Positions 33,722-45,925 of a stretch of 64,000 nucleotides of DNA are shown here, one piece after another. Location: NCBI GenBank assembly GCA_037783415.1, contig JAZGTN010000009.1:8432001-8496000 (forward strand), given 5' to 3'. The translations under genes were made by a program, and so were the position numbers. Source of the stretch: Leptasterias polaris. Lineage: Eukaryota; Echinodermata; Asteroidea; Forcipulatida; Asteriidae. The notes beneath the pieces are model-generated. The model was not told the DNA's origin. It made no database searches and saw nothing but the letters and a program-made list of their open reading frames with translations. Each line of letters opens with the position of its first letter. Within the stretch, counting starts at the first letter, position 1.

Positions 33722-34078
33722 GTAAGTTTCTCAATAATGAAAGAACAAATATTAGCTTTTTGTTATTTAAATGTTGCATGCACTTTGCTAGACTAGTTTG
33801 ATAATCAAGTTCATACCACCACCAATCTTCAAGAGAACTGTCTCAGCCATTTGACGTACCTGTCAAATCACTGTTTCTCATTTTGATAACAATCAAAATA
33901 ATCCTGATATGCAAAAGTTCCTTTTTGTTTTTTATTGTTGCTATTGGCAATGTTGGTTTTTGTACTATGTCAGTGAAAGTTTATAAAAAATCCCCAGCAA
34001 AAACAAGTATTTTTTTTAATTATGTGTTATGTGTTTAATCACTCATGTTGCAAAGTGTACATTTTGTTTGTTTTGCAG

Positions 34079-34150
34079 GAGTGCTTAAAATTTCCAAAGA
34101 GATCTACCCATCAACAAGTAAATGCCAAGAGCTGCACTCTCCAGTGAAAG
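34079..34150 (+). other. Exon-like cassette 2 (left arm)
   Basis: Acceptor gtttgttttgcag, donor gtaaat, 72 nt. Frame GVLKISKEIYPSTSKCQELH, then SPVK. Mirror copy at 42601-42674. Confidence 0.5.
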
Positions 34151-34723
34151 GTAAATTTAAAAAAATAAAACAACCTTTTAGCTTTTGGTTATTAAAATAT
34201 TGTGTGACACTTGGTAGATTAGTTTGATTCTGAGGACTCACAGTTCATACCAACACCAATCCTCAGGACTGTTTTAGGCATTTGACATTCCCCTCAAATC
34301 ACTGTTGCTTACTTTGATTGTAGCAATCAAAATAATCCTCAGTATGTGGACTGGTCTTCGGTTCCCCAAGAAGCCACAGTCCACATACTTTGTGTGTGGA
34401 TTGGTCTTGGGGTCCCCCGAAAACAATCATTGGACCTTAGGCCAAATGTCAATGTCATTATGACTAAAACAAAAGAAACTCAACAACAAATTTTAAGCTA
34501 AACAAAACTTCCGATTCAGGTTACAAATTAGTTGAATTTTTTTTAGGGATTTTACCTAACATGCACACCTCATTTAGGTTAATTTGTGTTCTAATTTGTA
34601 CTTTCTCAACCATCTTTTAAAGGTAACACTTTAAAGTTAATGTGTTATATTCAGTTATTTTCAGTTAAAAACTGGTTTTATATCTAGTCTAAAATAGATT
34701 TTTTTAAAATTGTTTGCATCTAG

Positions 34724-34806
34724 AAAGGCATGCCATGCTCTGATGGGCACTGTGTATCTGCCAAACATCTTCTTGTAGCGCATGGATGTTCATGGCTGAG
34801 ACAAAG
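34724..34806 (+). other. Exon-like cassette 3 (left arm)
   Basis: Acceptor tttgcatctag, donor gtacgt, 83 nt. One frame open (GMPCSDGHCVSAKHLLVAHG), but it does not continue the phase of cassette 2. Mirror copy of equal length at 41172-41254. Confidence 0.45.
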
Positions 34807-35889
34807 GTACGTACATTTTGGGTTTTTTGTTATCCTAAAGTGTAAAGTGGGCTATTTTTGCAGCACTTTGCATTTAATGTGTGTGATTTAACAGTAAGGA
34901 AATCAAAGAGTGTTGAGAGGTTTTAAGACAGTGGTTTAAACTCGCTAAGGGCTATAGTTCTTGAAAATTTTACCAAGACGAAGTTGAGGTAAAATTATCA
35001 AGAACCATGCCTCAGCATACGTGTAAACCACTTATTTTTATAACCAATTCAACACATTGATTCTCATTTAAAAATCCCTTCAATTTAAAATATTCAGAAC
35101 CCTGTAGAAGTTGAGAACAAAAGTGGCAGTTTAGCATAAGCTCACCTCGACTCTGCGTTGAATTTCTATGCATGTGTTGAGCGATGAGTACCTTGTTGTG
35201 CGCAAATGATTTCCAACCGGCGTAAGCCAAATACGTGACATATAGACTTAAACTGGGCTGTGACATTTGGGCACTGTGCGCAATCATCTGAGTGTGCCCT
35301 TGGCTTAATTCAGTCAGGTCATGTTTAATCATTCCTACCTGTGTTCATATCGCACATTTAAACATTTTCACATGGTCTCCTCTTACCCAATCAGGATGTC
35401 CAGGTATTTTTGAATCACACAAACGAATGTTGCTCATTTGAAAATGTTGATCATAATGCAAGCCAATTGGCAATTAGGCCTCATGTCTAAGGTAAGAAGT
35501 AATCCAAGACAAGTAATCCATAGATATTTTGTTTTTCTTCAAATTTTCATTTTTTCCCTTTTAGAAAGTCTAGTTCTCCAATGAGATCTACCCATCCGAA
35601 ATGTAGATGAGTGTTATCTGCAAATTTCGTATCATCAGCTGAATGTCTTCCCATACGTAGATGTAGCTGTTCAAGACTAAGGCATAGTATGTAAATTCTG
35701 GTGTAAGTTTTTGTAATCAAGTAATAAACCACTAGGTTTTTCTTATCGTCTTGTAGTGGGCTGTTTATGCAGCACTATACAAGTAACATTGTAAATAACT
35801 GCACCATTGCAAGCAAGTGCATATATGCGTATTTTGAAATGAGAAATTAGAGATCTCGGCAATTATGCTTTGACTAAAAAAGTTTGAGC

Positions 35890-36612
35890 ATTTGGTGGTG
35901 CGTCGTTTCGAATTGTTTGGAATCGAATGGTGGTAAAATCACGGGAAATTCCAAACTTAATTGCGAAAAGGGACCTGGACACATGCACGTGGCATGTGGG
36001 GTCCTACTCCTGGCCAGGGTAACAGTTGGTGGTTGATCTTAAAGATGCATCAGCTCCTCAGCGGCGAGGATGCTCTGGTGTTTTCACAAATGGTCGGCCA
36101 ACAGGAGTAGTTCCTAGTCTACGCCGTGGGGCTAGGGACCGCGTTTTAAGGGAGTAGGGGGCGTACCCTGCATAAGAGTACGTGTACCGGGCGCTCTGAA
36201 AGGAGTACGAAGGCCCCGATGATCTCCCAAAGCGTGTTGGTGGTGCGTCGCTTCGAATGGTGGTGCGTCGTTTCGAATCGTTTGGAATCGAATGGTGGTA
36301 AAATCACGGGAAATTCTAAACTTAATTGCGAAAAGGGACCTGGACACATGCACGTGGCATGTGGGGTCCTACTCCTGGCCAGGGTGACAGTTGGTGGTTG
36401 ACCTTAAAAGAGCATCAGACTCCTTCAGCGGGGTAGGATGGTACTGGTGTTTCCACAAATGGTCGGCCAACAGGAGTAGTCCCTAGTCTACGCCGTGGGG
36501 CTAGGGCCCGCGTTAGTAGGAGTTAGAGGGCGTGCCCCGCATACGGGTGCGAGGACCGGGCGCTCTGAAAGGAGTATGAAGGCCTTGACTGACCTCGGAA
36601 AGCGTGTTGGGG
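35890..36612 (+). repeat. GC-rich ~350-bp unit in tandem
   Basis: Two units starting GGTGGTGCGTCGTTTCGAAT at about 35895 and 36259, with a short partial third start at 36238. Shared words: GGACCTGGACACATGCACGT, CTCCTGGCCAGGGT, GTCGGCCAACAGGAGTAGT, GGGCGCTCTGAAAGGAGTA. Much more GC-rich than the region. No known RNA gene recognised. Confidence 0.8.
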
Positions 36613-36771
36613 CTGGTATCCTGGGACCTGCACGTGGTGGCCCTGCTTTAAACTAAGCTTACCAGGATGATATTGGCAAAAATCAGAAGCAAATTAATTA
36701 AAATGCTTGCAATGGTGCACTTATACATTACACTTTACTTTCATGATTTTTATTTACAATGTAATAATATA

Positions 36772-37280
36772 CAGGCATGCTACTTTTCATGTCATCAGCT
36801 GATTTCCGCATATTTGGTTTTTCAGGTGTACTGCCATTGAAAATTTAAAAATTTGCACAAAGTATATTGCTGTGCCTGGTACTTTCCTCTTTTTGGGCAA
36901 GATTTGGTTGAATGCATGCCTGAGTATACAAGAATTAAAAATTGTTCATTTATAATAATACAGGCATGCAACTGGTTTCAGTCAAAATTTCTCATAGTTG
37001 ATTCTTAACCGCTTGAAATTTAAAACCGCAAAGACATACTCTGCCTGGCATTTTCTCTTTCAAAACTAAAAAAGAAAAGAAAATTGCTGTTGCATGCAAA
37101 GTTATTAAATTATTTATTGACAATATACAGGCAGGCAACACATTTCAGGTTATCAACTTATTTCCTAATTTGTTCGTTTCACATCCATATTGAAAATTGA
37201 AAAACACAGTGCAAAGTCTTGCTGTGATGCAATTTACTCTTTTATTGACTATCTGCAATCTGCTAGCTGTTGCATGCCTG
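36772..37280. mobile_element. Three CAGGCATGCAAC MITEs in a row
   Basis: Copies at 36772-36922, about 36961-37098 and 37128-37280, each about 140-153 bp, with CAGGCATGC/CAGGCAGGCAAC starts and TTGCATG(CCTG) ends. Same family as 11654-11796. Confidence 0.8.
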
Positions 37281-37934
37281 AATATCTAGCATTGTGTATA
37301 TTTATTTTTAAGGTTATGCGAATATTCATTCGAGAAATGCACATGGCAGTGACACTTCTCTATAGTGCTTGTTATTGTTTTCTGAAAAAGCAACTGTATT
37401 TTGCAAAATAATACAACTATTTCAATAGTCGAAAGCAAAAAAAAAAATCTAAGGTTCACCTTTTTGGCTTTATTCTCTTGAATCAAAAATAAAAAGGAAA
37501 AATGCAATTGAAAGAATTCACATGTCAAATTTAGTGAGCCTTAAAAACACAATAAATGCATTATTATACAAAGCACTAGGATCATGTTTCTGTGTCATGG
37601 GCCATCGATATGAATGAGAATTAGCATAGTTTTGATTTGCGCAATACATTTATATGGAGTCTGTGTTGCATATCTTGGAGTAAACTCTTTTATATGAGAC
37701 TTAAAATCTGTGGTAAAATGTTATTCCTTTATTGAATTCAATGCCATTTTGTAAAAGATGATATTTTCTAAGTAAACTCCAATGCAATAAGGTACTACAC
37801 AAATGTTTGACAATTTTGAGAATATGCTTACTAACTTAAAGTTTTGAATTCAGGCATTACATTAGTACATGTATTTTTGGTAAAACTACAGCCATGAACA
37901 CTCCAATTGCTGTTCCAAATCTTTAAATCAAAAT

Positions 37935-38882
37935 AAGATGCTTCACCCTTTCACATATTCCTCTATCTTTTCTCCTCCTCCACTCTTAACACTGAATCAA
38001 TACCCATCACAATCTTGCTCCCCTCCCGTCCTTCCCAAATTACCACTCCCCTCATTGCATTTATTTACCACTTTCATCCTTGTGTTTACTAAACAACTAC
38101 CTTCCTTGCGTTTATTTACCACTATTCCCTCCTTGCATTTGTTTACCACTCCCCTCATTGTGTTTACCACTTCCCTCCTTGCACCTTTTGATCACTTCCA
38201 TCCTTGCGCTTATTTACCACTTCCCTCCTTGCATTTTTACCACTTCCATCCTTGCGCTTGTTTATCATATTCCTCCTTGCATTTGTTTACAACCTCCCAC
38301 CTTGCTGTTATTTATCACTTCCATCCTTGCTTTTTTTACTTCCCTCCTTAAAGTCGTTTATCACTACCATTCTTGCGTTTATATATCACTGCCCTTCTTG
38401 CATTTGTTTACCTTTTCCATTCTTGCGTTTGTTTATCACTTTTTTCCTTACATTTGTTTACCACTTCTCTCCTTACATTTGTTTACCACTTCTCTCCTTG
38501 CAGTTGTTTACCACTTCCCTCCTTGTGTTTATTAACCACTTCCCTCCTTGCGTTTGTTTACCACTTCTATTCTTGCTATTTTTTACCACTTACCACATTG
38601 CGTTTGTTTACCTTCTCCCTCCTTGCGTTTGTTTACCACTTCTATTCTTGCTATTTTTTACCACTTCCATCCTAGCGATTGTTTATCACTTCCCTCCTTG
38701 CGTTTGTTTACCACTTTCATCCTTGTGTTTGATTAACACTTCCCTCCTTGTATTTGTTTACACTTACCCCTTGCTTATATTTATCACTTACATCGCATTT
38801 ATTTACTACTTTCCTCCTTGCACTTGTTTATCCCTTCCATCCTTGCGTTTGTTTACCTTCTCCCTCCTTGCGTTTGTTAAAC
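37935..38882 (+). repeat. 25-26-bp tandem array (CCTTGCGTTTGTTTACCACTTCCCT)
   Basis: About 37 units. The sequence lacks stops in three frames, producing overlapping open frames rich in Leu, Phe, Pro, Ser; these are not genes. The right side of the inverted repeat has only one or two units (40085-40125). Confidence 0.92.
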
Positions 38883-38884
38883 TT

Positions 38885-39160
38885 GTATCTAAACAATTAG
38901 AAGTTTGAGTTAAAAAAATGATTATTTTAATGTTAATCATGTATCTTAAACCACTAGAAGTTTGTGTTAAAACTGATTATTTGAATTTTAAACTTGTATT
39001 TAAACAGTTAGAAGTTTGCATCAAATAAAATGTTTGTTCTGTTATGTTTGCTTAATAAGAGTCAAAGAAATAAAGAAATAGAAATAATGAACCAGTGGTA
39101 AAGAAATGTCATTCTTTGAGTCAAAATTTAGTAGAATAAGATAACCTATGCAAACTGTAT
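38885..39160 (+). repeat. Inner inverted arm, left
   Basis: Pairs with 39695-40020 in reverse complement (AGTGGTAAAGAAATGTCATT / AATGACATTTCTTTACCACT; AACTTGTATCTAAACA). It suggests that the outer arms once continued to the centre and that the left side later gained about 3 kb. Confidence 0.88.
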
Positions 39161-39164
39161 AAAA

Positions 39165-39657
39165 GTCGATTGCTCATTTGGTTTAAACGACTGCTCATTT
39201 GGTTTAATGGGTTGCTAATGGGTTGCTCATTTGGTTTAATGGGTTGCTAATGGGTTGCTCATTTGGGCTAATGGGTTGCTCATTTGGTTTAATGGGTTGC
39301 TAATGGGTTGCTCATTTGGGCTAATGGGTTGCTCATTTGGGCTAATGGGTTGCTAATGGGTTGCTCATTTGGGCTAATGGGTTGCTCATTTGGGCTAATG
39401 GGTTGCTAATGGGTTGCTAATGGGTTGCTCATTTGGGCTAATGGGTTGCTAATTTGGGCTAATGGGTTGCTCATTTGGGCTAATGGGTTGCTAATGGGTT
39501 GCTCATTTGGGCTAATGGGTTGCTCATTTGGTTTAATGGGTTGCTCATTTGGTTTAATGGGTTGCTAATGGGTTGCTCATTTGGTTTAATGGGTTGCTCA
39601 TTTGGTTTAATGGGTTGCTCATTTGGTTTAATGGGTTGCTCATTTGGTTTAGTCGAA
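39165..39657 (+). repeat. GGGTTGCT tandem array at the centre of the inverted repeat
   Basis: Mix of a 21-bp unit (GGGTTGCTCATTTGGGCTAAT, also with GGTTTAAT) and an 11-bp unit (GGGTTGCTAAT), all in one orientation. Confidence 0.93.
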
Positions 39658-39694
39658 AGTGCTTTTTCTTTTGACCTTTGACCCCTAAAAACGT

Positions 39695-40020
39695 TTATCT
39701 TACAATTGACACAGTTTGCATAGGGTTATCTTCTACTAAATTCTGACTCAAAGAATGACATTTCTTTACCACTGGTTCATTATTTCTATTTCTTTATTTC
39801 TTTGACTCTTATTAAGCAAACATAACAGAACAATATGTACTTTATTACTACATAGAGAACAAGTTAATTTGAACGTTAAACTTGTATCTTAACAGTTAGC
39901 TGTTTACATTAACAAACATTTTATTTGATGCAAACTTCTAACTGTTTAAATAGAAGTTTAAAATTCAAATAATCAGTTTTAACACAAACTTCTAGCAGTT
40001 TAAGATACAAGATTAACATT
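39695..40020 (-). repeat. Inner inverted arm, right
   Basis: Mirror of 38885-39160, on the other side of the GGGTTGCT array. Confidence 0.88.
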
Positions 40021-41171
40021 AAATTAAGTTTAATTTTAACATAAAAATGAACTTAAATTGTTTCACTGTTTAAAAAACGTTGAATCACAAGGAGGGAAGT
40101 GGAAAATAAACACAAGGATAATAACATAATAATAACTAGTTCTTTAATATACAGCGCATTTCACAATAACGTCTCAATGCGCTTTACATTAGTGCCCTGG
40201 TCATTGGGCCAATAACATTCCTTTAATCTTTCTCAGCTCCCTGGGGAGTATACAACCCTGGGCTATGCCTTAGTCTTGAACAGCTACATCTACGTATGGG
40301 AAGACATTCAGCTGATGATACCCAATTTGCAGATAACACTCATCTACATTTCGGATGGGTAAATCTCATTGGAGAACTAGACTTTCTAAAAGGGAAAAAA
40401 TGGAAATTAGAAGAAAAACAAAATATCTATGGAAGAGAAATAATTGTATTACTTCTTACCTTAGACGTGAGGCCTTATTGCCAATTGGCTTGCATTATGA
40501 TCAACATTTTCTTTCAAATGAACAACATTCGTTTTTTAAACATCTTTTGTGGTGTGTGATTCAAAAATACCTGGACAGTTTATTCATCCTGATTGGGTGA
40601 GAGGAGACCATGTGAAAATGTTTAAATGTGCGATATGAACACAGGTAGGAATGATTAAACATGACCTGACTGAATTAAGCCAAGGCACACTCAGATGATT
40701 GCGCACAGTGCCCAAATGTCACAGCCCAGTTTAAGTCTATATGTCACATATTTGGCTTACGCCGGTTGGAAATCATTTGTGCACAACAAGGTACTCATCG
40801 CTCAACACATGCATAGAAATTCAATGCAGAGTTTGAGCTTATGCTAAACTGCCACTTTTGTTCTCAACTTCTACAGGGTTCTGAATGTTTTAAATTGAAG
40901 GGATTTTTAAATGGGAATCAATGTGTTGAATTGGTTATAAAAATAAGTGGTTTACACGTATGCTGAGGCATGGTTCTTGATAATTTTGCCTCAACTTCGT
41001 CTTGGCAAAATTATCAAGAACTATAGCCCTTAGCGAGTTTAAACCACTGTCTTAAAACCTCTCAACACTCTTTGATTTCCTTACTGTTAAATCACACACA
41101 TTAAATGCAAAGTGCTGCAAAAACAGCCCACTTTACACTTTAGGATAACAAAAAACCCAAGATTTACATAC

Positions 41172-41254
41172 CTTTGTCTCAGTCATGAACATCCATGCGC
41201 TACAAGAAGATGTTTGGCAGATACACAGTGCCCATCAGAGCATGGCATGCCTTT
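41172..41254 (-). other. Exon-like cassette 3 (right arm)
   Basis: Minus-strand mirror of 34724-34806, 83 nt, acceptor ...gcatctag, donor gtatgt. Confidence 0.45.
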
Positions 41255-41760
41255 CTAGATGCAAACAATTAAAAAATATATATTTAAGACTAGATATAAA
41301 ACCAGTTTTTAACTGAATATAACATATTAACTTTAAAGTGTTACCTTTAAAAGATGGTTGAGAAAGTACAAATTAGAACACAAATTAACCTCAATGAGGT
41401 GTGCATGTTAGGTAAAATCCCTTAAGAAATTTCAACTAATTTGTAACCTGAATCAGAAGTTTTGTTTAGCTTAAAACTTTAAACATGGGTTCTGAAGATT
41501 GCTGTCAATTCCAACAGTCGTTTGTGAATTTAACAACAACCCATTGTTGATATTCACAGTCTATATCTACTTACTGTAATATATTGGAACCAATTTTATT
41601 TACCAAAAACACCACAGTTGGACTTCAACCCTGGCTTTTCAATTCAAATTTTAGGGGCCCAAACTGTTGATTGTTTGAATACTGATTAGACAATTTTAAT
41701 TCAAAATGCTATGAACGAATTGCATTAAAAAAAACATTATTTTACTCTTAAGGAATTTAC

Positions 41761-41855
41761 CTTTTACTGGAGAGAGCAGCTCCTTTATTATGTAAGCCGA
41801 TCTTGGACATCTTAACTTGTTGACGGTTATATCACTTTGAAGATGGTAAGCCTTT
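41761..41855 (-). other. Exon-like cassette, right arm only
   Basis: Acceptor tgtgtgcag, donor gtaaat on the minus strand, 95 nt. Ends ELLSPVK like the other cassettes; no left-arm partner. Confidence 0.4.
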
Positions 41856-42600
41856 CTGCACACAAACATAAAGCACAATTTGCAACAATTTATTTTAAAA
41901 ACATTGTTCATAGTTAAAAAAGTTGATTCAGACAAATTACCTCAGCAGTTTTGTATACTCTCATCCCACAATTGAAAACTATTATTTTAAAAAACACAAG
42001 CTGTGGTGTTTCTGATCAGCAGAGTATGGGTTCAGAGTTCTGGTCTTGACACTTGTGTCCTTGACCGAGAGACAAGCTATTATTAATTCTTTCTTTGGAT
42101 GGAATGTAAAGCTGTAGGTCCCGTGTACACGAAAAATGATTGTTTTCGGGGGACCCGAAGATCAATCCGAACACAAAGTTTGGAGATAATATGCCAAGTC
42201 CTTCAAGAGTTATAGTTGTAATGACCTCAACATTTTACCTAGAAGTCCAAAAACAAAGGCTTGCAGGGAATCTGAAGACCATTCCACACACTAAATTTGG
42301 AGTTGATATTTTTTGTAAAGTCTCTTTTGTTTTAGTCATAGTGGCATTGACATTTGGCCTAAGGTCCAAAGGCATATTAGGCTTCTTGGGGAACTGACTG
42401 AGGATTATTTTGATTGTTACAATCAAAGTAAGCAACAGTGATTTGACGGGTACATCAAGTGGCTGAGACAGTTCTCTTGAAGATTGGTGTTGGTATGAAC
42501 TGTATTAGCAGTGAGTCCTCAGAATCAAACTAATCTACCAAGTGGCACACAATATTTTAATAACCAAAAGCTGAAAGATTTTTAATTTTTTTAAGTTCAC

Positions 42601-42674
42601 CTTTCACTGGAGAGTGCAGCTCTTGGCTTTTACTTGTTGACGGGTAGATCTCTTTGGACATTTTGAGCACTCCC
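42601..42674 (-). other. Exon-like cassette 2 (right arm)
   Basis: Minus-strand mirror of 34079-34150, with two extra G at the 5' end. Acceptor tttgtgttgcag, donor gtgaac. In phase 1 it would read GECSKCPKRSTRQQVKAKSC and stop; in the other open frame GVLKMSKEIYPSTSKSQELH. Confidence 0.45.
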
Positions 42675-43469
42675 CTGCAACACAAACAAAATGTACACTT
42701 TGCAACATGTGAGTGATTAAACACATAACACATAATTTAAAAATATATTCTTTGCTTTTGCTGGGGATTTTGTATAAACTTTCACTGAAAAAATAAATAC
42801 AAAAACCAACATTGATAATGGCAAAAGCAACAAAAAACAATTAAAGGAACTTTTGCATATCAGGAATATTTTGATTGTTACAATCAAAATTAGATTTTTA
42901 CTGGAGAGTGCATCTCCTCTCTTGTTGACAAAAGGAATATTTTGCAACATTAGTGATTAATTAAATACAATATCCATGATAACCAGACATAGAATCAGGA
43001 TAGATACACGGCTTCAAAAAGTGCACCTTTAAGGCAATTGGGCAATACCACGTGACAATCTACGACTCTACATATATTTTGTCTGCATGAATGTATTCTA
43101 ATTTTAAAAGGAATATCATAAACTTTGGCACAGACATCTAGTAAAAGTGTATTTTGAACTGTTTTTAACCTTAACATCTCAAACATATCAAATATCATGA
43201 ATTTTTCCCCAACTTTGTCAAAAAGATAGTGTTTCAAGTTCATGAAGGTAGGCAAACAATCATACACTGAAAGCTAAGGTTAAAACCTGATTCAACTTCC
43301 AGCTTTAAGTCAACTCAAGTTCTTCAGACACTTTTAATTTCAAAAGCATTCATTAATTTTTTTTAGGTTTTTGGATTTTGTTTCCCAAGAATGAATCACC
43401 CGGTTACAATTTTGTTTGTTTAATCATTTAAAATAGTGAAGTATTTACATGTAAAGTAAAGTCTGTCCT

Positions 43470-43712
43470 GAGTCAATATGGTTCATGAGGTCGGTGTCTA
43501 TATACCCAGTTTCATTGGCATTAAATGACTTAGAATACTTCTATTCACCTGGCCGGCATGCCACTCCATCGAAGGTACCCAAATGTACCCCTGGGTGGTG
43601 AGATCAGTTATGGACACAAGTATTGTGAATGACAGGACCAGGATTCGAACCCACATTCTGTAAATTACAAAACTTGAGTCCACCGCCCTAGACCCCTTTG
43701 CCAAGACAACCC
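43470..43712 (-). repeat. tRNA-derived SINE
   Basis: On the minus strand an A-box-like TTGGCAAAGGGGTCT and a B box GGGTTCGAATCC lie about 45 bases apart near 43640-43712. The body down to 43470 is shared with 9925-10075 (CCAGTTTCATCGGCATTGAG). Confidence 0.6.
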
Positions 43713-43724
43713 ACATTTATATGT

Positions 43725-44520
43725 ACCGTAATTTCTTGCGGATAAAAATGTGTCTTATCTGAATTGCAATGGTAAAAAAAGTCACTGCGTCTTATCTTCC
43801 GATGCGCCTTATCTGATTTCGATTGAGTTCATTGTGATGAATACAATGTGAAATCTTACATTTATACTGCAAAATAGTTCCTTTATTTCGTCCAGGGTAA
43901 TTCTACATGTCACATTTTTTCTTAAAATTGACCTACACCGTTAAAATTTTTGACAAAAATTACCAAAGAACGAGGTCACTGGTTATGCTGCTGCCCACAA
44001 TATGTAACAATATCGTCACGAATGAGCGACGATCAATGCTGCAAACACAGTACACTGCTATATCACATGACAGGTATAGTCTTTATTAAACAAGTCGTTT
44101 TGTATGTTATCGTGAATTTCGCCAACAGAGGGTGTATGTTTCTAATGTGAAAGCATTAAGAAAGCGCCCTCTAGCGTTTGTTGGTTCTTGCATGTATTGT
44201 AGTATTAAAAAAAGCGAGATAGCAAAGACTAGCATCCAAATTCATTGGGAAACGTTGGGAAAACGTGTATCTGCGCGCACTCATTGTGTAAAACGAAAAT
44301 CTGTAAAGCTAGGGTTTTAGAAAAAATCTTTAAAACGAACATGGAAAAAATAGTAATGAACCACAATGACCCCTGTATGTGTTGATGTACAAGCAGTATT
44401 GGACCCAGCGAGCGTGTATAATGTGAAAGATATGTTGCGCCTTATACGGCGGTGCGCCCTATCTGTTAACCTTGAATCTTATTTGGTAATTTGAGAGACT
44501 GCGCCTTATAATAAAATACA
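43725..44520. mobile_element. Probable transposon with GCGCCTTAT-rich ends
   Basis: Left part has TGCGTCTTATCT and TGCGCCTTATCTGA words, right part TTGCGCCTTATACGGCGG and CTGCGCCTTATA. Such subterminal repeats mark some hAT-like elements. Exact ends and target duplication not determined. Confidence 0.4.
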
Positions 44521-44573
44521 TCACAGTTGAAAATAACTATCCAATCCAGGTCTTTTAAAAGAACCACAGTTAC

Positions 44574-44679
44574 CTTGTCTTGCATGCAGTTGTTTCACTG
44601 AGTTGAGTGTTTCAGTCCCTCTTGTTGTAGGGATGACATTTATGCTGTAGGTTGGAACTGTAGTTTCAGTTGCAATTGT
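44574..44679 (-). CDS. Candidate exon of an unrecognised minus-strand gene
   Basis: Acceptor gtgtaatcaacag and donor gtaact on the minus strand, 106 nt. Open in phase 0 as TIATETTVPTYSINVIPTTR, then GTETLNSVKQLHARQ, ending phase 1. It could splice to the cassette at 42601-42674. No family recognised, Thr-rich. Confidence 0.35.
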
Positions 44680-45734
44680 CTGTTGATTACACAATAAAAA
44701 TTCATTCTTATATCAGTTAATTTGTAAAGCCAACATTTGATTGCTTGTACATAATGGTCAAATTCAATGATATTCAGGAACAATAGACCGGTGAAACTTG
44801 TAAACCTAAAATCTGTTTGGAATGTAGTGATGCTTCTAAAACATTATGTTTGAATCCATTCTTCTTAACTTGCCTTGCAAGGCACAAGAATCAAAGAATC
44901 TGTATGCATCGAACCCAACTCCAACCCCAACAATGAGAGTAATAAGCTGTTAATTGTCTCTTAAATATGTATGAGCACAGATTTCTTTGGATTTCACTTT
45001 ATACAACATTGACAAAATGGAAATGATAGAAGTGTGAATAGTTTTGGCTTTAACATGTGCATATAATGAAACCAATCATTCATTTATTTGTTCATTCACT
45101 ACTGTGATGACTTGATGAGTTGTGCCTGTCTGACAGGCAAAGTGTTAAAGAGAGATGGACTGCTTAGAACAGTGTCCAGCCTCAATGGGTGATTTCAATG
45201 TCATGTTGGGGCAACCTTATGAAACCAAACAGATGTAAATTGCAGTGTTTCTTAACATCTAAATAATTTGAATGAAATGATATCAAATTGTACTGCTGTT
45301 TTTTACAACCACATCATTTGAATAAATATAGGCCTTATATAGTACACTTATTAGTAGCATTATCTACCAGATTCTATCAGATATTAAAGGATGTAGCGAT
45401 GGGCAGCCAGCCCACTTAGCCTGATAGCAGTTGACCACTACTTAATGGAAAGACCTGGGTCCAATTTCATGGCTCTGCTTGCAGTGAAATTCTGCACTTG
45501 CAGTGCCCTGTAAAGCATACAATTCTATGGGCCATAAGCACAGAATTCTTGGACACCCAAATTTACAGGCTTTAAAAAGATATAGCATCACAAACTTTTA
45601 AATCTACAGAAGAGCCACACAAACAAAGCAGTAATTGCACTTTCAAACCCACCACCCTCTATTTCATTTATTAAGTCTGGTTGTGAAGCCAAGGACTTTC
45701 AAAAAAGCAAACTTAATTACTATACTAGCCAAGA
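44680..45734. other. Unassigned
   Basis: No exon or family supported beyond a short GGTCCAATTTCATGGCTCTGC fragment at about 45465-45540. Confidence 0.45.
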
Positions 45735-45925
45735 ACCCCGTGGAGAGAAGACAATGAAGGAAGTTTGCGTTTTAGTTGTGGGAGGAAACCCCAGAGAATT
45801 ATTCCAGGGAAAAACCCACGCAATCAGGCAGGAACTGAAAACCCAACCCACATGGTGGGATTCGAACCGGGGTCCCAGAGTTGGAAGGCGAGGCAACATA
45901 CCACTACACCAACCTGACTGCCTAC
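45735..45925 (-). repeat. tRNA-derived SINE
   Basis: The tRNA-like head at 45854-45923 (minus) has GGTGTAGTGGTATGTTGCC (A-box region) and CGGTTCGAATCCCACC (B box). The body continues to about 45735. It does not fold into a complete tRNA that I can support, so I call it a SINE. Confidence 0.6.

Larger units (their letters stand above)
32795..35710 (+). repeat. Large inverted repeat, left outer arm
   Basis: Reverse-complement match to 40262-43331. Clear paired stretches are 32795-32945, 33060-33235, 33565-33725, 33880-34330, 34510-35010 and 35010-35705. The start GTGTCTGAAGAACTCGAGTT pairs with the end at 43331. The left arm has about 300 bp (33245-33555) absent from the right. Confidence 0.88.
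40262..43331 (-). repeat. Large inverted repeat, right outer arm
   Basis: Mirror of 32795-35710. The right arm carries extra sequence around 41480-42270 with an additional exon-like cassette (41761-41855). Identity is high near 40262-41270 and lower towards the outer end. Confidence 0.88.

Noticed and set aside
37938..38908. Overlapping open frames of 60-234 codons rich in Leu, Phe, Pro, Ser and Cys
   Set aside because: They are read-throughs of a 25-26-bp tandem array without stops; several frames are open at once and show the same periodicity.
45854..45923. tRNA gene on the minus strand
   Set aside because: A and B boxes are present, but no complete acceptor stem and cloverleaf; a SINE body follows.
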